Positions 1 to 8,848 of a stretch of DNA of 64,000 bases are shown here, piece after piece. Below the pieces are notes generated by a model. It saw nothing but the letters and a program-made list of their open reading frames with translations, had not been told where the DNA came from and searched no databases. Location: assembly GCA_025462865.1 (NCBI GenBank), contig JAOAPI010000046.1, forward strand, positions 62,001 through 126,000, given 5' to 3'. Positions within the stretch are counted from its first letter, which is position 1. The number at the start of each line of letters is the position of its first letter. The position numbers and the translations under genes are program-made. Source of the stretch: Candidatus Sulfotelmatobacter sp. (GTDB taxonomy: Bacteria; Acidobacteriota; Terriglobia; Terriglobales; Acidobacteriaceae).

Positions 1-125
1 ACACGCAACGGACGATGGTGGGAAACGCACGCATCCCAACACACTCCCGCACCGTTGTTTATAATCGCGTTTCACCGTTACTCTTGTGAGCGCCAAAAGG
101 CGCCATTCCCTGTCAAAGGACTCTC

Positions 126-1673
126 TTGGCATTCGACGAAAATGTTTACGAACTGCGGCGCCAGAAGCTCAAGCAGATCGAAGCCCTCGGACAAACCGCC
201 TACCGCAGCAAATACGACTTCACGCACACAATTCCGCAGATTCTGGCGGACCACTCCGACAAGACCGCTGAGCAACTGGAAAACCCGCGCGTCAATGTGC
301 GCGTGGCCGGACGCATCATGGCAATCCGTCTGATGGGCAAGGCCGGCTTCAGCCATCTGCAGCAGGGCGGCCAGCGGCTGCAGATTTACGTGAAGAAAGA
401 TGCTGTAGGAGACGCCGCCTTCGAGTTATACAAGTTGCTCGACCTGGGCGATCACATCGGTGTCAGCGGATATCTATTTCGTACGCGCACCGGGGAACTC
501 TCGATTCACGTGGAAGAAATCACGTTTCTCAGTAAGGATCTACTGCCGCTGCCGGAAAAGTGGCACGGGCTCACCGATGTCGAACTGCGTTACCGGCAGC
601 GCTATGTCGATCTCGTGGTGAATCCAGAAGTGCGCGAAGTTTTTTTGAAGCGCAGCAAACTGATACAGTCGCTGCGCCACACGATGGAAGCACATGGATT
701 TATCGAAGTCGAAACTCCGATGATGCAGCCGATCGCTGGCGGGGCGGTGGCGCGGCCATTCGTAACGCATCACAACACCCTCGACATGGATTTATATCTG
801 CGCATCGCTCCCGAACTTTACTTAAAGCGGCTGGTTGTGGGCGGATTCGATCGCGTGTATGAAATCAACCGGAACTTTCGCAATGAAGGCCTGGGCTGGC
901 GTTGGAATCCGGAATTCACCATGCTGGAGTTTTATCAGGCATACACCAACTACCAGGGCGTGATGGATCTCACGCAGGAATTAGTAACCCAGGCGGCAAA
1001 AGATGTCACCGGCGGAACGAAAACAAAATGGGGCGATGCGGAAATTGATTGGGCAAACTGGCAGCGTCTCACCATGCGCGAGGCCATTATTCACTATTGG
1101 CCCGAAAGTGCGGGTGCGAAGCCGGAGATGAGTGATTTCGCGTCCCACGACGGAGTGGAAAAGTTGGTGGAGCGGTTCAACCGGGCGCACGCGCATATGC
1201 CTTACGACCGGAACGAGCCCGTGGGCAAAACGATTGCGAGCTTATTTGAGGCTACTGCGGAAGAGCATCTGACGCAGCCCACAATCATTTACGAATTCCC
1301 CACCGCAGTCTCTCCACTATCGAAGCAGAAGCCGGACGAGCCAGACTGGACGGAGCGGTTCGAAATATTCGCGGGACAGATGGAAATTTCCAACGGCTTC
1401 AGCGAACTCAACGACCCGGAAGACCAGCGGCGGCGATTCGAGGCACAGCTGAAAGAGCGCGAGCGAGGCGATCAGGAAGCGCACCAGATGGATGAAGACT
1501 ACATTCGCGCCCTGTCTTATGGCATGCCGCCGGCCGGTGGCGTCGGCGTAGGCGTGGACCGGCTGTGCATGTTGCTTACTGACTCGCACACCATCCGCGA
1601 TGTGATCTTGTTCCCATTGCTTCGGCCGGAGAAGAGCTTAACCACAGAGGACACAGGGGAGGAAAAACAATAG
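126..1673 (+). CDS. lysS: Lysyl-tRNA synthetase, class II
   Basis: Cytoplasmic enzyme that charges tRNA-Lys with lysine using ATP. The 515-residue length is close to that of bacterial LysRS (about 500). The N-terminal OB-fold anticodon-binding domain covers roughly residues 50-135 and the class II catalytic core follows. Motif 2 is at 251-264 (FRNEG then NPEF) and motif 3 lies near the C terminus (GVGVDRL, then HTIRDVILFP). The start is TTG, chosen because AAAGGA sits 5 bases upstream at 115-120. A TATAAT hexamer at 60-65 could be the -10 element. Oddity: motif 2 normally has His or Arg before NPEF, but here residue 260 is Trp. The family assignment is secure. Confidence 0.96.
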   Translation: MAFDENVYELRRQKLKQIEALGQTAYRSKYDFTHTIPQILADHSDKTAEQLENPRVNVRVAGRIMAIRLMGKAGFSHLQQGGQRLQIYVKKDAVGDAAFELYKLLDLGDHIGVSGYLFRTRTGELSIHVEEITFLSKDLLPLPEKWHGLTDVELRYRQRYVDLVVNPEVREVFLKRSKLIQSLRHTMEAHGFIEVETPMMQPIAGGAVARPFVTHHNTLDMDLYLRIAPELYLKRLVVGGFDRVYEINRNFRNEGLGWRWNPEFTMLEFYQAYTNYQGVMDLTQELVTQAAKDVTGGTKTKWGDAEIDWANWQRLTMREAIIHYWPESAGAKPEMSDFASHDGVEKLVERFNRAHAHMPYDRNEPVGKTIASLFEATAEEHLTQPTIIYEFPTAVSPLSKQKPDEPDWTERFEIFAGQMEISNGFSELNDPEDQRRRFEAQLKERERGDQEAHQMDEDYIRALSYGMPPAGGVGVGVDRLCMLLTDSHTIRDVILFPLLRPEKSLTTEDTGEEKQ

Positions 1674-1842
1674 GGATTCTTTACCGGGCTGTTCTTCCGC
1701 GCACCCAACAATGCACTAGAATTGAGGCAACAACGTTTTCTATACTTCTTGCATCGGAATTACTGAAGCATTGGCAGCGCTGCCGTACTGTCCGGAACCA
1801 TGGACATTGGGTCGGTAGCGCTTTGCTTTTTTTGTAAGAAAT

Positions 1843-2247
1843 TTACTTCGATGTTTTCGCGCCCTTTTCGGCTGCGGTCCTTTGCGGTTCGTAGGCAGGC
1901 TTGTCGGGGCTGAAGTTCGTGCTGAGATAATCGATCAGCGCATCGCGGTCCGCAGAATCGACAACCGCGCCCCATTTGATCATTTTGTCGACTTCTTTGG
2001 TCCACGCTCCCTTGCTGAGCCGCTGCTGCAGGATGATGCGGGCCTCGTGACACTCCGTGCAGGCGGTCGTCGCTTTTCCCTGCATCGGACCAGCCGGAAG
2101 ATCGGCCGTGACCTTTCCCTGCGCTGGTTTCTGCGCTCGCGCCCAGAACGGCGATACGAATAAAAGAGCCAAGAGCGCAACGACCAAAGCGGTCTCAGAT
2201 CTATGTCGCAAATATCCAAGGACAAACTTTTTCGTGCTACGCCACAT
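1843..2247 (-). CDS. Mono-haem c-type cytochrome, probable sulfite dehydrogenase subunit (SorB-like)
   Basis: A 134-residue exported protein. It has an N-terminal signal or anchor (about residues 20-38, ending ARA) and one haem c site, CTECH, at about residues 62-66. In sulfite dehydrogenases a small cytochrome of this kind takes electrons from the molybdenum subunit. Its ATG overlaps the end of the upstream molybdoenzyme gene by 11 bases, so the two are probably translationally coupled and form one complex in the periplasm. The partner role is inferred from position; the haem motif is seen directly. It could also be a general cytochrome acceptor. Confidence 0.8.
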   Translation of the reverse strand: MWRSTKKFVLGYLRHRSETALVVALLALLFVSPFWARAQKPAQGKVTADLPAGPMQGKATTACTECHEARIILQQRLSKGAWTKEVDKMIKWGAVVDSADRDALIDYLSTNFSPDKPAYEPQRTAAEKGAKTSK

Positions 2248-3415
2248 GGATATTCACCTGATCGACCGCATTGTAAAGATAACCGCTGGGATTCCAAACT
2301 GCCGTCGAGGGTTGAGTGCGACCCTGGCTATCACTAGCTCGCGACATTACTGTGTAGTCGCCACTCTTTCTGGGCTTCCAGTCGTAGGTCCATAAGCGCC
2401 AAGCGTAGTGAGCTTGGTCGGGGCCCAGCGCTGCAGAATTCCATAAAGCGCCGCCATCGGTCGAGATTTCTACTTTGGCGACGTCAGCTTCCCCGGCCCA
2501 TGCCACCCCATGGACGGCCACTCTGCCTGACTTTAGTCGGGCGCCATTGCTGGGCCCGGTAATCACCGACTTTACGTTCAGCGCCGTAACCGGGTGCGTA
2601 TCTTCTGGATTCACGGCATCGCCTGTTTTCACCGCTTGGTTCGGAAACCGGTAGGCCGGGCTCATGAAATTCCCGACGAATTCTTTTTCGATCACTTTGA
2701 TTTCCGTAATCCACTTGCAGGATGCCGCGCCGATCCAGCCCGGAACAAGAGCGCGTGCGGGAAAGCCGTGGTGCTTGGTCAATGGAGATCCATTCATGTG
2801 CGTCGCGATCAGCGTATCGGCGTCGATGGCCTTCTCGATTGGAATGCTACGAATGAACGGAGGAACTTTGCCGGGAACTTCGTCCAGTCCGCGGAACATG
2901 ACATGCTTGCCTGTAGATTTCACTCCCGCGTGCTGCAAGACATCTCGCAGTCGAGGACCCGAAAATCGCGCGGTCCCGACCGCACCCTGGCCCCACTGAA
3001 CTCCGGGGACCTGCGGGCGGTGCAAGCTGCGTCCGTTGCCGGCGCATTCCAACGTATTGACGACCGAGTGCGGTTCGAGTTTTAAGAGTTCCGCCAGGCT
3101 CCACGCAAACGGCTTTTCCACTTCCCCGCCAATCGAGAGACGCCAGTCAGCGGGATCGAGTTCGCTAGGCTCATGCATGTGATTGCGCACGAAAAAGTGC
3201 GGGACGGGCGTAAGCCATGTATTGAAGTACTCGACAGGCGATTCCAAATCGACAAAGCGGTACGAGCGAAGGATCATGCCATCCTCGCCGGGAACTTCGA
3301 CCACTTGCTCTTGCGGAAGCGCCCACATCAGCACGGGAGGCCTCGCACCGGCTGCGACCGCTGCCGCCGACAGGTATTTAAGGAAGAGACGCCTTGAGTT
3401 CATAGTGCAATCCAT
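2237..3415 (-). CDS. Sulfite oxidase family molybdopterin enzyme (SorA-like sulfite dehydrogenase)
   Basis: Probable periplasmic enzyme that oxidises sulfite to sulfate. The N terminus is a Tat signal (SRRLFLKYLSAAAVAAG), as expected for a folded molybdenum-cofactor enzyme. The catalytic region has LECAGNGR, whose Cys is the usual Mo ligand, and further sulfite-oxidase landmarks (HGFPARALVPGWIG, then CKWI). The C-terminal third resembles the Mo-co dimerisation domain. The ATG at 3415 has GGAAG 8 bases upstream; a second ATG at 3403 would trim four residues. It is followed by an overlapping cytochrome c gene and lies in the same orientation as the sulfonate-type importer, fitting detoxification of sulfite released from sulfonates. 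Confidence 0.87.
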   Translation of the reverse strand: MDCTMNSRRLFLKYLSAAAVAAGARPPVLMWALPQEQVVEVPGEDGMILRSYRFVDLESPVEYFNTWLTPVPHFFVRNHMHEPSELDPADWRLSIGGEVEKPFAWSLAELLKLEPHSVVNTLECAGNGRSLHRPQVPGVQWGQGAVGTARFSGPRLRDVLQHAGVKSTGKHVMFRGLDEVPGKVPPFIRSIPIEKAIDADTLIATHMNGSPLTKHHGFPARALVPGWIGAASCKWITEIKVIEKEFVGNFMSPAYRFPNQAVKTGDAVNPEDTHPVTALNVKSVITGPSNGARLKSGRVAVHGVAWAGEADVAKVEISTDGGALWNSAALGPDQAHYAWRLWTYDWKPRKSGDYTVMSRASDSQGRTQPSTAVWNPSGYLYNAVDQVNIHVA

Positions 3416-3567
3416 GAGGGCTTCCGAATGGCGGAGAAGGGATGTCGCCCTTTCGGGACCCTCTGCATCCTCACAATTCTACCCCGCCATTCCTTCCGCG
3501 CCATCCCTTCGCACGCTGGCAATCGTGTGATCGCGTCCCCCCGTTGTGACTGCTTCAAGTTGCGCAC

Positions 3568-5187
3568 TCAGAAGATGTAGATCGTATCGAATTGCAAGCG
3601 TGTGAGCCACGGCTCAGAAGTTCCGAGGGGACGCCCAACCAGGGCGGTGAATCCTAACTGCACGCTCGGGTCCAATTGGTAGAAGCTGGTGACCCGGTGC
3701 TGCGAGACGTTCGTCCCCTGGCGGATATCGCTGTAATTGAAGTTGCCCAATACGGCTTCGCGCTCGATGTAAATACGGGCATACCCCAACTGCAGATCAC
3801 CCTTTTTCTGCAGACGGCCAAATGTTCCTTCGGCCCAATATCCGCGCCTCTGATGAGAGTTGCAGGGCGCATTTACCGCCTGTTTGAACGTTTGGGTAGC
3901 ACTGTTAGACGGAACCGGAACGATATTGATTACGTTGCCGCAGGCCTCGGTATTCTGAACGTAGTCCCCAAGAAAGGACACCGGGAAACGAGCGTGTCCG
4001 GTATCGATATCGAAGCGAGCGAGGTTGTCGAACAGCCCGAACTTTGAGGCGAACTGAGCATTAGTAACGGAAGAAACTCCCGTCGGATAAGCGGTTCCGC
4101 CGATCGTGACTATGGTGGTGGCAGTGGTGGTATAGGTTGAGTCCTGCACCGGGTTCCCGGAAGCCAGCGGGAGCGCGCCTGTGAATGGGGTCTGTGGATT
4201 CTTGCTGCTGGCACGCGCCAGGGCGAGCGCGATGGAATCAGAGCCCCGGAAGTCGTAGTAACCGGAATAGGCGCTAAGGGTCACACGTGGGGCAAGCTTC
4301 CACGTCGTCTGCAGTTGGCCGCCATAGGTAATGGCTTGCGTAATTCTCTTGTTAGTGGCAGAGGTCGCAGCCATCTCGGCGAAAGGCAATTGAAAGCCGA
4401 CGAGCGCAATCCGCTTCAGGACAGGCGTCCTCAGGTTGAAAGCGAGGGTCTCCGCCGCACCCTCGGGATTCAAGTCCTTGTCCCATGTAAGTTCCGTGTT
4501 GTACCAGGGATAGCGAAACTTCCCGCCTACAACGGTGAGAGCCTTGAACTGCTTCGGAGTGAATTCTACAAACGCCTGGTCTAAAGCCACCGCCTTGCGA
4601 GTGTAGAAGCCGGTAAGGGTCTGGTTCGTCGAGGTGGGGTCGTTGATATCGCCGCTGGCGAGTGTAAGGCCCGCACGGAATTGATTTCCGAGATTGGCGA
4701 TTGCATTGAATCGTGCACGGACCCGGCCGCGCGCACGATCAAGTGATCCATCCGAAGGACCGCCGAAGAAGGGCTCTGCACGAAGACGCACGTCGCCACT
4801 GAAAGAGATGGGACCGATACCCTTGATTTGTCTCTCCAGGTTTCGGACACGTTCATCGGAACTGCCAGCGTTCTGACTGCTTTTGTCCGGGGTCGCTTGG
4901 GGCTTGGTAGCGGCCGCAGCGGGAGAGTCCGATGTTTCGCTTGCGGCTGGTGGCGCTGCGGATGGGGTTTCCCGCGCGGCTGGGACCGAGGCTTGATCTT
5001 TGCTTTGCAATTGCAGCTGCAAAGCCTGAATCTGCCTTTGCTGTGCGGCGAGAGCTTCTCTCAATTCCTGTATATCGGTTGCGGTAACAGGCGGCTGATC
5101 GGGAGAGGAGACGGCTTGCGCCCAGGCACCGGCGCTCAATGTCACCACGGTTAAAGCGGTGACAAACAGGTTCTTGTTGGATTTCAT
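3568..5187 (-). CDS. Putative outer-membrane porin with N-terminal coiled coil
   Basis: A 539-residue predicted outer-membrane beta-barrel. A signal peptide (MKSNKNLFVTALTVVTLSAG...WA) is followed by a Gln-rich coiled coil (about 38-65), a low-complexity Ala/Ser/Pro linker, a second short coil (RVRNLERQIKG), and then alternating barrel strands from about residue 120 (SFSGDVRLRAEPFF). The protein ends in Phe, as expected for BAM recognition. It resembles the Porin_5 (putative porin) family. It lies between the ABC importer genes and the sulfite dehydrogenase genes on the same strand, so import of the sulfur compound across the outer membrane is a reasonable inference. A near-perfect dyad lies 140 bases upstream. 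Confidence 0.8.
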   Translation of the reverse strand: MKSNKNLFVTALTVVTLSAGAWAQAVSSPDQPPVTATDIQELREALAAQQRQIQALQLQLQSKDQASVPAARETPSAAPPAASETSDSPAAAATKPQATPDKSSQNAGSSDERVRNLERQIKGIGPISFSGDVRLRAEPFFGGPSDGSLDRARGRVRARFNAIANLGNQFRAGLTLASGDINDPTSTNQTLTGFYTRKAVALDQAFVEFTPKQFKALTVVGGKFRYPWYNTELTWDKDLNPEGAAETLAFNLRTPVLKRIALVGFQLPFAEMAATSATNKRITQAITYGGQLQTTWKLAPRVTLSAYSGYYDFRGSDSIALALARASSKNPQTPFTGALPLASGNPVQDSTYTTTATTIVTIGGTAYPTGVSSVTNAQFASKFGLFDNLARFDIDTGHARFPVSFLGDYVQNTEACGNVINIVPVPSNSATQTFKQAVNAPCNSHQRRGYWAEGTFGRLQKKGDLQLGYARIYIEREAVLGNFNYSDIRQGTNVSQHRVTSFYQLDPSVQLGFTALVGRPLGTSEPWLTRLQFDTIYIF

Positions 5188-5431
5188 AAAAGCACTTTCC
5201 TCTTTTTTCAGTTTTGTAGTCTTTACGCTGCGACTTCCCGGGGGAAAGAAGAAGAAGGCGTCAGCGGCTATGCTGGTGTTAATTTCAGTTTTTCCTGGGC
5301 TTCATTCCTGCCGCTTGTATCCTACAGTATCACTATTAACATAATAGAGATACTTGTAATAGCTCGATTGCAATATTTCCTGCTTTATCCAGAAACCGAT
5401 TTCCCGTGACCCGGGTGAGGCTCCGAGAGTC
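5188..5431 (-). promoter_or_regulatory. Porin upstream region with 29-bp near-perfect dyad (5326-5354)
   Basis: The gap between ssuC and the porin gene contains AGTATCACTATTA (5326-5338), a 3-base spacer, and TAATAGAGATACT (5342-5354). The arms are reverse complements except at one position. The element is too AT-rich and lacks a T run, so it does not look like an intrinsic terminator. An operator for the porin promoter is more likely, possibly bound by the Rrf2 regulator encoded at the head of the locus (inference). No other feature was recognised in this gap. Confidence 0.5.
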
Positions 5432-6193
5432 CTAGCTGGCGGGCGACAACCCCCACTTGTTTTGCAAACGCCGTTCCATCGTCTTGAATACGACGCCATC
5501 GATCACGTATCCGATCGCAATGATTAGAATCATAACGGCGATAACCGCGCTCATATCGTTCAGATCCCGCCCCATCATCAGCACCTGACCCAGACCGAGA
5601 CTTAAATAAAGCATCTCCGCGGTAATCAGCGAGCGCCAGGCAAACGCCCAGCCCTGCTTCAGGCCAGAAACGATGAAGGGGAGACTGGCCGGCAACAGCA
5701 CATGCCAGAACAATCGAAATCCACTGGCGCCAAGGTTGCGTCCCGCCATGCCGTAGATTTTTGGCATCTGCTTGCGCCCGTCTTCCATGGCAAGAGTGAC
5801 GGAGAGCAGCGATCCCATGATGACGACGAACAGAATTGCATTCTGGCTGAGGCCGAACCAAAGTAGAGCCAGCGGCCACCAGCAGATGCTGGGCAGGCTT
5901 TGAAGACTCACCAGTAAACCGCCCATAGTTTCTTCCAGAAATTTGCTGCTGCCCACACCCAGTCCCAGAACCATGCCGAGCACCACAGATATGGCATAGC
6001 CGATCAGCACACGGCGCATACTCACGGTGATCGCGATCAAAAAGCTATGGTCCTGAAATCCGGCGTACAGAGCTTCACCAACGCCCCACGGCGTGGGAAA
6101 AAGATAAGGAGGCCAGATTTTCAAATGTGCCAGCAAAGTCCACAGACCCAGTAATCCGGCATAGAAAACAACCAGGCGGGCGGCACGCTTCAT
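5432..6193 (-). CDS. ssuC: ABC transporter permease, SsuC/TauC type
   Basis: Inner-membrane permease of an aliphatic sulfonate/taurine/nitrate-type importer. It has 253 residues and about six hydrophobic segments, starting at residues 7-24. The permease loop for the ATPase has the usual shape (EDGRKQMPKIYGMAGRNLGASGF... LPASLPFIVSGLKQGWAFAWRSLITAE). The start overlaps the ATPase gene end by 4 bases (ATGA), so it belongs to the rrf2-ssuA-ssuB-ssuC operon. The exact substrate is not determined by sequence; sulfonate is favoured by the adjacent sulfite dehydrogenase. Confidence 0.88.
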   Translation of the reverse strand: MKRAARLVVFYAGLLGLWTLLAHLKIWPPYLFPTPWGVGEALYAGFQDHSFLIAITVSMRRVLIGYAISVVLGMVLGLGVGSSKFLEETMGGLLVSLQSLPSICWWPLALLWFGLSQNAILFVVIMGSLLSVTLAMEDGRKQMPKIYGMAGRNLGASGFRLFWHVLLPASLPFIVSGLKQGWAFAWRSLITAEMLYLSLGLGQVLMMGRDLNDMSAVIAVMILIIAIGYVIDGVVFKTMERRLQNKWGLSPAS

Positions 6194-7140
6194 TCTTCAA
6201 CTCCTGTCGGAACGCGTGGCTTCACCCCGACGTTGTATTCCACTTCGAGGGAGCGATTAATTTCTTCGCGGAGCTCGTCGAGAATTTCCCGTGCAGCTTG
6301 CGCGACGTGCACATCCTCGAGCACGCGAGGCCGCGGCAGATTCACGGGAAATTCGCGCTTCACGCGTCCCGGCCGGAAGGTCAACAATGCGACGCGATCG
6401 CCCAGGCGTATCGCCTCACGCACGTTGTGCGTGACAAAAATAATGGTGCGTCCGGTCTCCGCCCAAATGCGTTCGAGTTCATCGTGCAAAAGGTCACGCG
6501 TCTGTGCGTCGAGCGCGGCAAAGGGTTCGTCCATCAAGAGGACGTCTGGTTCAGTTGCCAGAGCCCGGGCCAGAGCGACGCGCTGCCGCATGCCACCAGA
6601 AAGCTGATGAGTGTAGCTGTCTTTGAACTGCGAGAGGTGCACGAGGCGAAGATAATAGCGTGTCTTCTCTTCCCGCTCTGCCCTGTCGACGCCCTTCATC
6701 TTCATCCCGAATTCGACATTCTGTCCTACCGTAAGCCAGGGAAAGAGACCGAGCTCCTGGAAGATCAGAATCCGGTCGGTTCCCGGTCCCTGAACGCGCT
6801 TGCCGTCCACGAGAATTTGTCCTGAAGTCTGTTGGTGCAGGCCCGCGATCAAATGAAGCAACGTTGACTTGCCGCAGCCGGAGGGGCCCACGATGCAGAG
6901 AAACTCGCCCGCCTTGACCTGCAGGTTGATATTGTCCAGCGCAAGCAGTCGCTCACCGCTCTGCGTGCGGTAACTCAAACAGATATCGCTCAACGCGACC
7001 TTGGGGACCTCCGCCGAGATTCCGCGGATCGGTCGCAGCACTGTGGCTAATCCCGCCTTGCCCCGCGAAGAACGCGTCGGACTAAGATGGTCGACCGGCA
7101 GCGGAATCTGCACCGGCAAGTTGTGCGCGTTCGTGCTCAT
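6190..7140 (-). CDS. ssuB: ABC transporter ATP-binding protein, SsuB/TauB type
   Basis: Cytoplasmic ATPase that powers the importer. It has 316 residues, longer than the usual 250-270, because of a 45-residue N-terminal extension before the ABC fold. Walker A (GPSGCGKST), Q-loop (FQELGLFPW), signature (LSGGMRQRVALARAL), Walker B (VLLMDEPFAALD) and H-loop (FVTHNVREA) are all intact. It overlaps ssuA upstream and ssuC downstream by 4 bases each. The family also includes taurine (TauB) and nitrate (NrtD) ATPases, so the substrate is inferred from context only. Confidence 0.9.
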   Translation of the reverse strand: MSTNAHNLPVQIPLPVDHLSPTRSSRGKAGLATVLRPIRGISAEVPKVALSDICLSYRTQSGERLLALDNINLQVKAGEFLCIVGPSGCGKSTLLHLIAGLHQQTSGQILVDGKRVQGPGTDRILIFQELGLFPWLTVGQNVEFGMKMKGVDRAEREEKTRYYLRLVHLSQFKDSYTHQLSGGMRQRVALARALATEPDVLLMDEPFAALDAQTRDLLHDELERIWAETGRTIIFVTHNVREAIRLGDRVALLTFRPGRVKREFPVNLPRPRVLEDVHVAQAAREILDELREEINRSLEVEYNVGVKPRVPTGVEE

Positions 7141-8147
7141 TGGATGGCTTTCCTTCCTTTTTCGCTAAGCACCTGATTAAGAAGCGTGACGTCATAGAGC
7201 CCGGACAGATCGGGCATTTGCCGGCCGAGAAAACCGTCGTCAAAGGCCTGTTGCGCAGCCGCTGTGAGCGCGCTGTGCAGCGGATCGTAGGTGACCTGCA
7301 TCCGAGCAAATGCTTCATCAAGAACAATCGGCGGAAGGGCTTTTCCGGTCTCGGCCTGTATCTGCTGATTCAAGAGTTTTTTTGCATCGGCTGGATGGCT
7401 CTCGATCCAATCGGTGAGTTCGACGTGGGCGCGAATCCAGTTCTTGACAAGGTCGGGATGACTCTTCAGGAACTTTGTATTCACCACCAACAATCCGATG
7501 ACGAATTGTCCATTTGGCCAAAGGCTCCGCTCATCGACAAACAGGCGGCCGTTGCCATCGTGGATCAGGCGTGTCGCCCACGGTTCGGGGGCCCACGCAG
7601 CATCCAGATCCTTTTTCAGGAATAGCGTCAGCTGATCAGGATTTGCCATAGGGATGATTTGGACGTCACCGCCCTTGTCATTACTTTTCATTCCGTGATT
7701 CTTCAGCCAGTTGCGCAGGGCCACGTCCTGAGTATTTCCATACTGTGGAGAGGCGACGCGCTTACCGTGAAAATCTTCGGGCTTTTGAATGCCGCTGTCG
7801 TTGCGCACGATCAAAGAAGCGCCGCCGCTGGCAGCTCCCGCGACCACGCGCACAGCTTCCCCGTTAGAGCGTACGTAACCGTTAATCGCAGGGTTCGGTC
7901 CGACGTAGGTCATATCAATCGCACCGCCAAACAGAGCCTCTATTGCGGCCGGACCGGCGTTGAAACCCGTCCATTGCACCTTGACCTGCGGGCCCATGGC
8001 TTTATCGAACCAGCCGTTTGCTTTCCCTACCATGGCCTGGGCGTGCGTGATATTGGGAAACGCTCCCACGCGGATCGTGGTTTGCGCGAAACCGGAAATC
8101 ACACTAACGCCAAGGAACAGAAGGACACCAACAATGCGCTTACTCAC
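7137..8147 (-). CDS. ssuA: Periplasmic substrate-binding protein, SsuA/NMT1 type
   Basis: A 336-residue secreted solute receptor. The signal peptide ends at SGFAQ, and the mature protein begins TTIRVGAFPNITHAQAMVGKANGWFDKAMG, typical of the sulfonate/nitrate/thiamine-precursor binding class. Further class marks are GGAIDMTYVGPNPAINGYV and the hinge NDSGIQKPEDFHGKRVASPQYGNTQD. It overlaps the rrf2 gene by 8 bases and ssuB by 4 bases, so all four are one transcript. It delivers the substrate to SsuC. Sulfonate is the likeliest ligand given the downstream sulfite dehydrogenase, but no sulfonate monooxygenase lies in the window. Confidence 0.88.
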   Translation of the reverse strand: MSKRIVGVLLFLGVSVISGFAQTTIRVGAFPNITHAQAMVGKANGWFDKAMGPQVKVQWTGFNAGPAAIEALFGGAIDMTYVGPNPAINGYVRSNGEAVRVVAGAASGGASLIVRNDSGIQKPEDFHGKRVASPQYGNTQDVALRNWLKNHGMKSNDKGGDVQIIPMANPDQLTLFLKKDLDAAWAPEPWATRLIHDGNGRLFVDERSLWPNGQFVIGLLVVNTKFLKSHPDLVKNWIRAHVELTDWIESHPADAKKLLNQQIQAETGKALPPIVLDEAFARMQVTYDPLHSALTAAAQQAFDDGFLGRQMPDLSGLYDVTLLNQVLSEKGRKAIQ

Positions 8148-8640
8148 CTCTCTGGCCTCCGACTACCATCGGCAGGACACTGCCTTTTTCTTTCTTCTTT
8201 GGCGCTCGTCTGCCTTTGGTGGAGCGCGGCGTTGTGCCTGAGATCAGATCTGCGAGCGAAGTATTTTCCAGAATGTGCGCAGCCGCGTCTCTCACGTCGA
8301 GGAACACCTGATAGAGTGCCCGGTGCGGCAGATCCCGGTCGATGAGCACGCGGAGTTGCTCGGCATCGGCGAAGGGGGCCAATGGGCCGTCCATCAATCG
8401 CATGATCTCGCTCAACCGAATTTCGGCAGGATCACGGCGCAGTTGATAGCCGCCTTTGGCTCCGCGCACGCTCTCGACCATGCGCGCATTTTTCAGTTCG
8501 AGAAGGATGAGTTCCAGAAACTTTTCCGGAAGATCTTCTTCGTAGGCGATCTCGCGGATCTTGATGGCGCCCTGATTATGGTGGCGCGCCAGCATCATCA
8601 TCGCCTGCAAAGCGTAAAGTCCCTTTTGAGAAATTTTCAT
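8140..8640 (-). CDS. Rrf2 family transcriptional regulator (cysteine-free)
   Basis: A 166-residue DNA-binding protein. The N-terminal winged helix-turn-helix is characteristic of Rrf2 (KISQKGLYALQAMMMLA, then IKIREIAYEEDLPEKFLELILLELK and the wing VRGAKGGYQL). It contains no cysteine, so it cannot hold an IscR/NsrR-type iron-sulfur cluster. It is more like CymR, which senses cysteine status through a partner protein. The C terminus is a basic tail. As first gene of the importer operon it is likely its local regulator. A dyad (8662-8680) lies 22 bases upstream of its ATG. Confidence 0.88.
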   Translation of the reverse strand: MKISQKGLYALQAMMMLARHHNQGAIKIREIAYEEDLPEKFLELILLELKNARMVESVRGAKGGYQLRRDPAEIRLSEIMRLMDGPLAPFADAEQLRVLIDRDLPHRALYQVFLDVRDAAAHILENTSLADLISGTTPRSTKGRRAPKKKEKGSVLPMVVGGQRGE

Positions 8641-8661
8641 GGCTGGCCATTATGCCATAAA

Positions 8662-8680
8662 GTCTATAGTAGTGATAGAC
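8662..8680 (-). promoter_or_regulatory. Candidate operator upstream of the rrf2 operon
   Basis: The inverted repeat GTCTAT-N7-ATAGAC lies 22 bases before the regulator's ATG. On the coding (minus) strand a CATAAT hexamer at 8652-8657 could be the -10 element, which would put the dyad over the -35 region and make the transcript nearly leaderless. Autoregulation by the Rrf2 protein is an inference from position. Confidence 0.45.
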
Positions 8681-8848
8681 ATTATTGACATACCAGACAT
8701 TTGCAATCGTCGGGCCATCGAATGCAGCTTATCAAGCGCCTTACATCATTCATTTTCAATGTTTTATGGCTTTAACCAGAAATTGCATATCATATTGATG
8801 TGCATCAGATTGCAGCCTGGAAAGGAAATAGTGCGGAATTACCCGAAG

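Noticed and set aside
5188-5431. The 5326-5354 dyad as an intrinsic terminator of ssuC
   Set aside because: The stem is AT-rich and there is no T run after either arm.
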